Part shown: positions 60,437-64,000 of the stretch, piece after piece | Position numbering within the stretch: the stretch's first letter is position 1 | Layout: every line of letters begins with the position of its first letter | DNA from: Phocaeicola fibrisolvens | GTDB taxonomy: Bacteria > Bacteroidota > Bacteroidia > Bacteroidales > Bacteroidaceae | NCBI RefSeq assembly: GCF_025567125.1 | Contig: NZ_JAOQJI010000007.1 | Coordinates: 62,001 to 126,000, forward strand | Direction of reading: 5' to 3' | DNA: 64,000 nucleotides | Notes under the pieces: generated by a model | Database searches by the model: none | What the model saw: only the letters and a program-made list of their open reading frames with translations | What the model was told of the DNA's origin: nothing | Position numbers and translations under genes: made by a program

Positions 60437-63400
60437 ATGAAAATTTACACACTTATAGTCCTCTTTTTTGTCGGAATCGTGCTTCCGTCTGGAGCCCAAA
60501 GGTTGCTGGAAAAAGATTTTCAGGTGCTGAACATGAACGACGGAATAGCCGACAATGACATTCATTCCATTGAAAAGGATGCCGAAGGCTTTATCTGGTT
60601 TGGTACCAGCAGCGGATTGAGCCGCTACGACGGGCAGGATTTCAAGACTTTCCGCATCACGGAGGCCCTTCATCGCACGGTGGGGAAAGTAGTCTCACTG
60701 AACAAAGATTATTTGCTGGTCCGTTCGGAGCGGACACTGTTTCTGTTCGACAAGCAGTGGGAAAGGTTTCTCTCTCTCTGGGATGTGGAGCGGAACAGGA
60801 TTGTGGACTTTACCCGTTTCGTGGCGACCAGCGACGGACATTGCTGGGGAGTGGCCGGAAACACACTTTCGGAGATGGATTTGTCTACGGCTTCCTTCCG
60901 GGAAGATACGGCCTTTGTTCATTTGCAATCCACGGTCAAGGTGGAATCGGAGCAGGAACTTATGATGCTCTGTCTGGGAGAAGACGGGAAGAGTCTTTAT
61001 GGTATAGGCCGGAAAGGTACGGTTTACCGTTATGACCGGGGGCAGAAGCGGCTGGAAACGCTTTGTGTCCGCCCGATGCAGCTGGATGTGCTGGTTACTT
61101 CGGCGTTGCAGGGGGATAATTTTCTGTGGATAACGACTCTCGGCGACGGACTGTATGCTTACGACCTGACCACCCGTGTGATGCATCACTGGCGCTACAA
61201 TCCGGCCAACCGCAACGAACAGCTCTCGCACAACGATGTGTTCCAGCTTTTGCCCCTGGGGGACTCCCGCTACATGGCCTTGACATGGAACGGCTATACG
61301 CTGCTTACATTGACCCCGGAGCGGGAACTGAAGATGCGGGCTTTTCATTCTTTCGAGAACAGCGGTAACCAGTACATCGAGACCCGCATGGTGACCGGCT
61401 ATTATGACCCCGAAGGATTGCTGTGGATTGGAACGGAAGGAGGGGGCGTGCTGTTTTCTGACCTGCGCCAGCTTTTCTATCAGCAATATGCACAGGCACA
61501 TTCCAATGAACTGTGCGGTATCCAGATGGATAAGGAAGGCTACCTCTGGCTGGCCACTTTCCACAAGGGACTGCTGCGCAGCACGCGGCCTTTTGATGCG
61601 GCTGTGCCCGTGGATTTCCGCTCGGTGGAACCGGGCGTGGCGGTGGTACGTACCGTGTTGTGCAGTGCCGCAGACGTCCGTGGCGGACTTTGGTTCGGCT
61701 CTCAGGGTGGAAAAGTGCTCCGTTATGGAGAGGACGGCAGCTGGCAGGTGGTGGAAATTGTTCCGGAAAAAGGAAAATCACCAGAGGTGTGGAGCCTGTT
61801 GCCTCTGTCGGAAAATGAGGCCTGGGCGGGTACCAGCAGCGGACTTTACCGCGTGAATCTCCGTAAAGGAACTTCGGTGAAGGTGGAATGGAAGAATTCC
61901 CAGATTTCCAATCGTGTGCATGTACGGGCATTGGCTCGTAGTGATGCCCACACGTTGTGGCTAGGTACAGCTCGCGGCCTGTTGCGCCTCACGATGGAAG
62001 GAAACCGGGTGATGCGCTCGCATACTGGTTATGAAAAAGAAGCAGGCATGCCGGTAACGGACGTGGAAGTGCGGGCACTCCTATGGGGAAGCGACCGGAA
62101 ATTGTGGGTGGGGTATGCCGGCAACGGACTCGGCGTATGTTCACCAGAAGCAGACCGCATTGTATGTCGTTACACCACCGAGGAGGGCTTGTGCAGTAAT
62201 TTCGTGACCGCTTTGGCTGAAGACGGCGACCATTCCTTGTGGGTGGGCTCCAATTCCGGAATCTCTCGCTTGAGCCGCCATTTGCAGTCGTTCTACAATT
62301 TCTATATCTCGGGCAGCAACCGTTCTGTGTTCTTCGGAAAGGATTTCCTGTTTTGGGGCAACCATAGCACGCTGACTTATTTCCGTCCCTCTCGGCTCCG
62401 CTTTCATTATCCCATCGAAAAGGGAAGGGTGGTGTTCACCGACCTGGAAGTCAACCATACGTCGGTGCAGATTGGCGAGCATGTGAACGGGCAGGTGATC
62501 TTGTCGCGCTCCTTGCTCTATACGAAAGGGATACACCTGAACCATGCCAACCGGAACTTCTCGCTTTCGTTCTCCAACCTGCTTTACCTGCACAAGCTTC
62601 AGAAATACCTGTACCGCCTGTACCCGTATCAGGAGGAATGGATTATGGCCGACGAGGGAGACAAAATCTCCTACGACCGTCTGCCTGCGGGAGAATATAC
62701 GTTTCAGGTGAAGACGGTCTTTCAAGACCAGAGCGAGGGAGAGGTGAGCAGCCTGGACATTGTGGTCGACCCGCATTGGAGCGAGACCTGGTGGTTCCGT
62801 CTGCTGGCCACTCTCGGACTGATGGGAATATTGTTGGTCTATATCCACCGGGTTCGGCTGAAAGAAAAGCGCGTGCAGTATGAACTGCGGCTGGAGCACG
62901 AACTGTTTACGGTGAACATGGAGCGCAACAAGGAAATCGAGCTTCGCAAGGAGCGGGAAGATTTCTTCACGATGGCGGCTCATGAGCTGCGTACCCCGCT
63001 TACCCTGATACTGGCTCCTTTGCGTGAGCTCCTGCACAAGACACCCACTTCGCATCCTTTCTATGCCAAGCTGTCCATGATGTTCAAGTACGCCGAAGGG
63101 CTGCATACCCTGACCGACCGCCTGCTTTACATCCAGAAGGCAGAGGCCGGGATGGTGAAGCTCTGTCTGTCGCAGGTGGATGTGGAAGCCTTGCTGGTGG
63201 ATGTGGCGCAGGGGTTCCAGTCGCTGGCTGCCGAACGGAAGATAGATTACGCCTGGGAACTGGCGCCGGACTGTGTGCCAGTATGGGCCGACCGGGAGAA
63301 ACTTTCATCGGTGGTGCAGAACCTGATATCGAATGCGTTCAAATACACGCCGGAAGGAGGGAAAATCCGTCTGAAGGTGGAACGGAAAGAAATAGACGGG

Positions 63401-64000
63401 GAATATTTCTGCTGTCTGTCGGTGAGCGATACCGGAAAAGGCATTGATAGTGTTCTCCTGCAGCATATCTTCGACCCCTTCGTGACGGGAAAGGAAGCAC
63501 CCGCTGTTTCTACGCATGTGGGTATTGGCCTGAAAATCGTGAAACACATCGTGGAGATGCATCACGGACGGGTCACCGTGGACAGCGAGCCGGGCAAGGG
63601 CAGTCTGTTCTGTGTGTACCTGCCCGAAGGAAAATCGCATTTCAGTGAAGACGACTGTACATGGGAAGAAAGTTCAGAGGCCGTCGTTGCTCCAGAAGTC
63701 TCCTCTGTTGTGCCGGAAATGATTTTCCCTGCGACATCGGAACATGTTGCAGAGGCGAAGGAGGAAAAGTTGTCTGCCGCCCGCCAGACGGTACTTGTAA
63801 TTGAAGACAATACCGACATGCGTCACTACCTGTGTGAATTGTTGCGGAAGCAGTATCGGGTGCTGGAGGCCGAAAACGGAGAAGAAGGTCTGAAGATTGC
63901 CGTGGAGCAGGTGCCCGACCTGGTGCTGTCGGATGTGATGATGCCTGTGATGGACGGGTTCACCTGCTGTGCCGAACTGCGCAAGCGGAAGGAAACGGCC
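60437..64000 (+). CDS. hybrid two-component system sensor/regulator (HTCS), cut by window edge
   Basis: An open frame from the ATG at 60437 runs to the window end (1,188 codons). A signal peptide (about residues 1-20) is followed by two-component beta-propeller repeats (WFGTSSGLSRYDG near 55-67; LWIGTEGGG; WLGTARGLLR). A Y_Y_Y-type domain follows, then a membrane helix near 790-810. The histidine-kinase core has His849 in AAHELRTPL and an ATPase domain (GKGID, VGIGLKIVKHIVEMHHG). A receiver domain starts near 1115, with Asp1166 in LSDVMMPVMDG. The C-terminal AraC-type DNA-binding domain expected in HTCS proteins lies beyond the edge. It should sense a glycan fragment and activate the divergent SusC operon. 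Confidence 0.93.
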   Translation, partial: MKIYTLIVLFFVGIVLPSGAQRLLEKDFQVLNMNDGIADNDIHSIEKDAEGFIWFGTSSGLSRYDGQDFKTFRITEALHRTVGKVVSLNKDYLLVRSERTLFLFDKQWERFLSLWDVERNRIVDFTRFVATSDGHCWGVAGNTLSEMDLSTASFREDTAFVHLQSTVKVESEQELMMLCLGEDGKSLYGIGRKGTVYRYDRGQKRLETLCVRPMQLDVLVTSALQGDNFLWITTLGDGLYAYDLTTRVMHHWRYNPANRNEQLSHNDVFQLLPLGDSRYMALTWNGYTLLTLTPERELKMRAFHSFENSGNQYIETRMVTGYYDPEGLLWIGTEGGGVLFSDLRQLFYQQYAQAHSNELCGIQMDKEGYLWLATFHKGLLRSTRPFDAAVPVDFRSVEPGVAVVRTVLCSAADVRGGLWFGSQGGKVLRYGEDGSWQVVEIVPEKGKSPEVWSLLPLSENEAWAGTSSGLYRVNLRKGTSVKVEWKNSQISNRVHVRALARSDAHTLWLGTARGLLRLTMEGNRVMRSHTGYEKEAGMPVTDVEVRALLWGSDRKLWVGYAGNGLGVCSPEADRIVCRYTTEEGLCSNFVTALAEDGDHSLWVGSNSGISRLSRHLQSFYNFYISGSNRSVFFGKDFLFWGNHSTLTYFRPSRLRFHYPIEKGRVVFTDLEVNHTSVQIGEHVNGQVILSRSLLYTKGIHLNHANRNFSLSFSNLLYLHKLQKYLYRLYPYQEEWIMADEGDKISYDRLPAGEYTFQVKTVFQDQSEGEVSSLDIVVDPHWSETWWFRLLATLGLMGILLVYIHRVRLKEKRVQYELRLEHELFTVNMERNKEIELRKEREDFFTMAAHELRTPLTLILAPLRELLHKTPTSHPFYAKLSMMFKYAEGLHTLTDRLLYIQKAEAGMVKLCLSQVDVEALLVDVAQGFQSLAAERKIDYAWELAPDCVPVWADREKLSSVVQNLISNAFKYTPEGGKIRLKVERKEIDGEYFCCLSVSDTGKGIDSVLLQHIFDPFVTGKEAPAVSTHVGIGLKIVKHIVEMHHGRVTVDSEPGKGSLFCVYLPEGKSHFSEDDCTWEESSEAVVAPEVSSVVPEMIFPATSEHVAEAKEEKLSAARQTVLVIEDNTDMRHYLCELLRKQYRVLEAENGEEGLKIAVEQVPDLVLSDVMMPVMDGFTCCAELRKRKETA

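Noticed and set aside
1..64000. tRNA, rRNA, insertion sequences, integrases and CRISPR arrays
   Set aside because: None was seen by eye. This is not a substitute for a covariance-model or profile search.

Overview
The window is a piece of a gut Bacteroidales chromosome, most likely Bacteroides or Phocaeicola. The evidence is two SusC/SusD pairs, an UpxY-type capsule antiterminator, a hybrid two-component sensor, a sodium-pumping NQR operon, a short Rpb6-like omega subunit, a Wzc-type tyrosine kinase, and repeated TAnnTTTG (-7) promoter boxes, several with TTTG (-33) at the expected spacing. The species cannot be fixed from the sequence alone. No rRNA, tRNA, insertion sequence, integrase or CRISPR array was seen.

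Layout. 1-9.2 kb: the start of a tamB-like gene (minus strand, cut by the window edge), an NhaC antiporter, a PepC-type peptidase, and an orphan SusC/SusD pair whose SusC lacks the usual N-terminal carboxypeptidase-like domain. 9.3-15.2 kb: a complete nqrABCDEF operon. 15.6-28.1 kb: housekeeping genes, namely a small exported protein, an alanine/glycine symporter, uvrB, bamD-rpoZ-DUF4293, a WalJ-like metallo-hydrolase, divergent uxaC and uxaB, a protein with an ExoX-C-like motif whose 3' end overlaps folK, a DMT exporter, and a divergent AraC regulator.

29.0-50.4 kb: one long plus-strand polysaccharide operon with a roughly 400-base leader. It opens with upxY, coupled by an ATGA overlap to an HprK-like kinase gene. 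Next come a 55-residue peptide gene, a fimbrillin-like lipoprotein and a PqqD-like protein. The body encodes nucleotide-sugar enzymes (CapD/WbpM-, WbpP- and WbpO-like, plus a DegT aminotransferase), a flippase, an acetyltransferase, a polymerase, four glycosyltransferases, the initiating sugar transferase, a Wza-like exporter and a Wzc-like kinase. It closes with an NTP_transf_5 nucleotidyltransferase and a strong terminator. The kinase, PqqD and nucleotidyltransferase trio is known from lasso-peptide tailoring and from the HPr-rel-A families of proteobacterial exopolysaccharide loci. Finding it around a capsule operon with a candidate substrate peptide is the best candidate here for an undescribed system.

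50.4-64 kb: a polysaccharide utilisation locus on the minus strand (SusC, SusD, sulfatase, GH29-like fucosidase, sulfatase), with a divergent hybrid two-component sensor running off the right edge. The enzyme set points to a sulfated, fucosylated glycan such as mucin O-glycan or an algal sulfated fucan, but the substrate is inferred.
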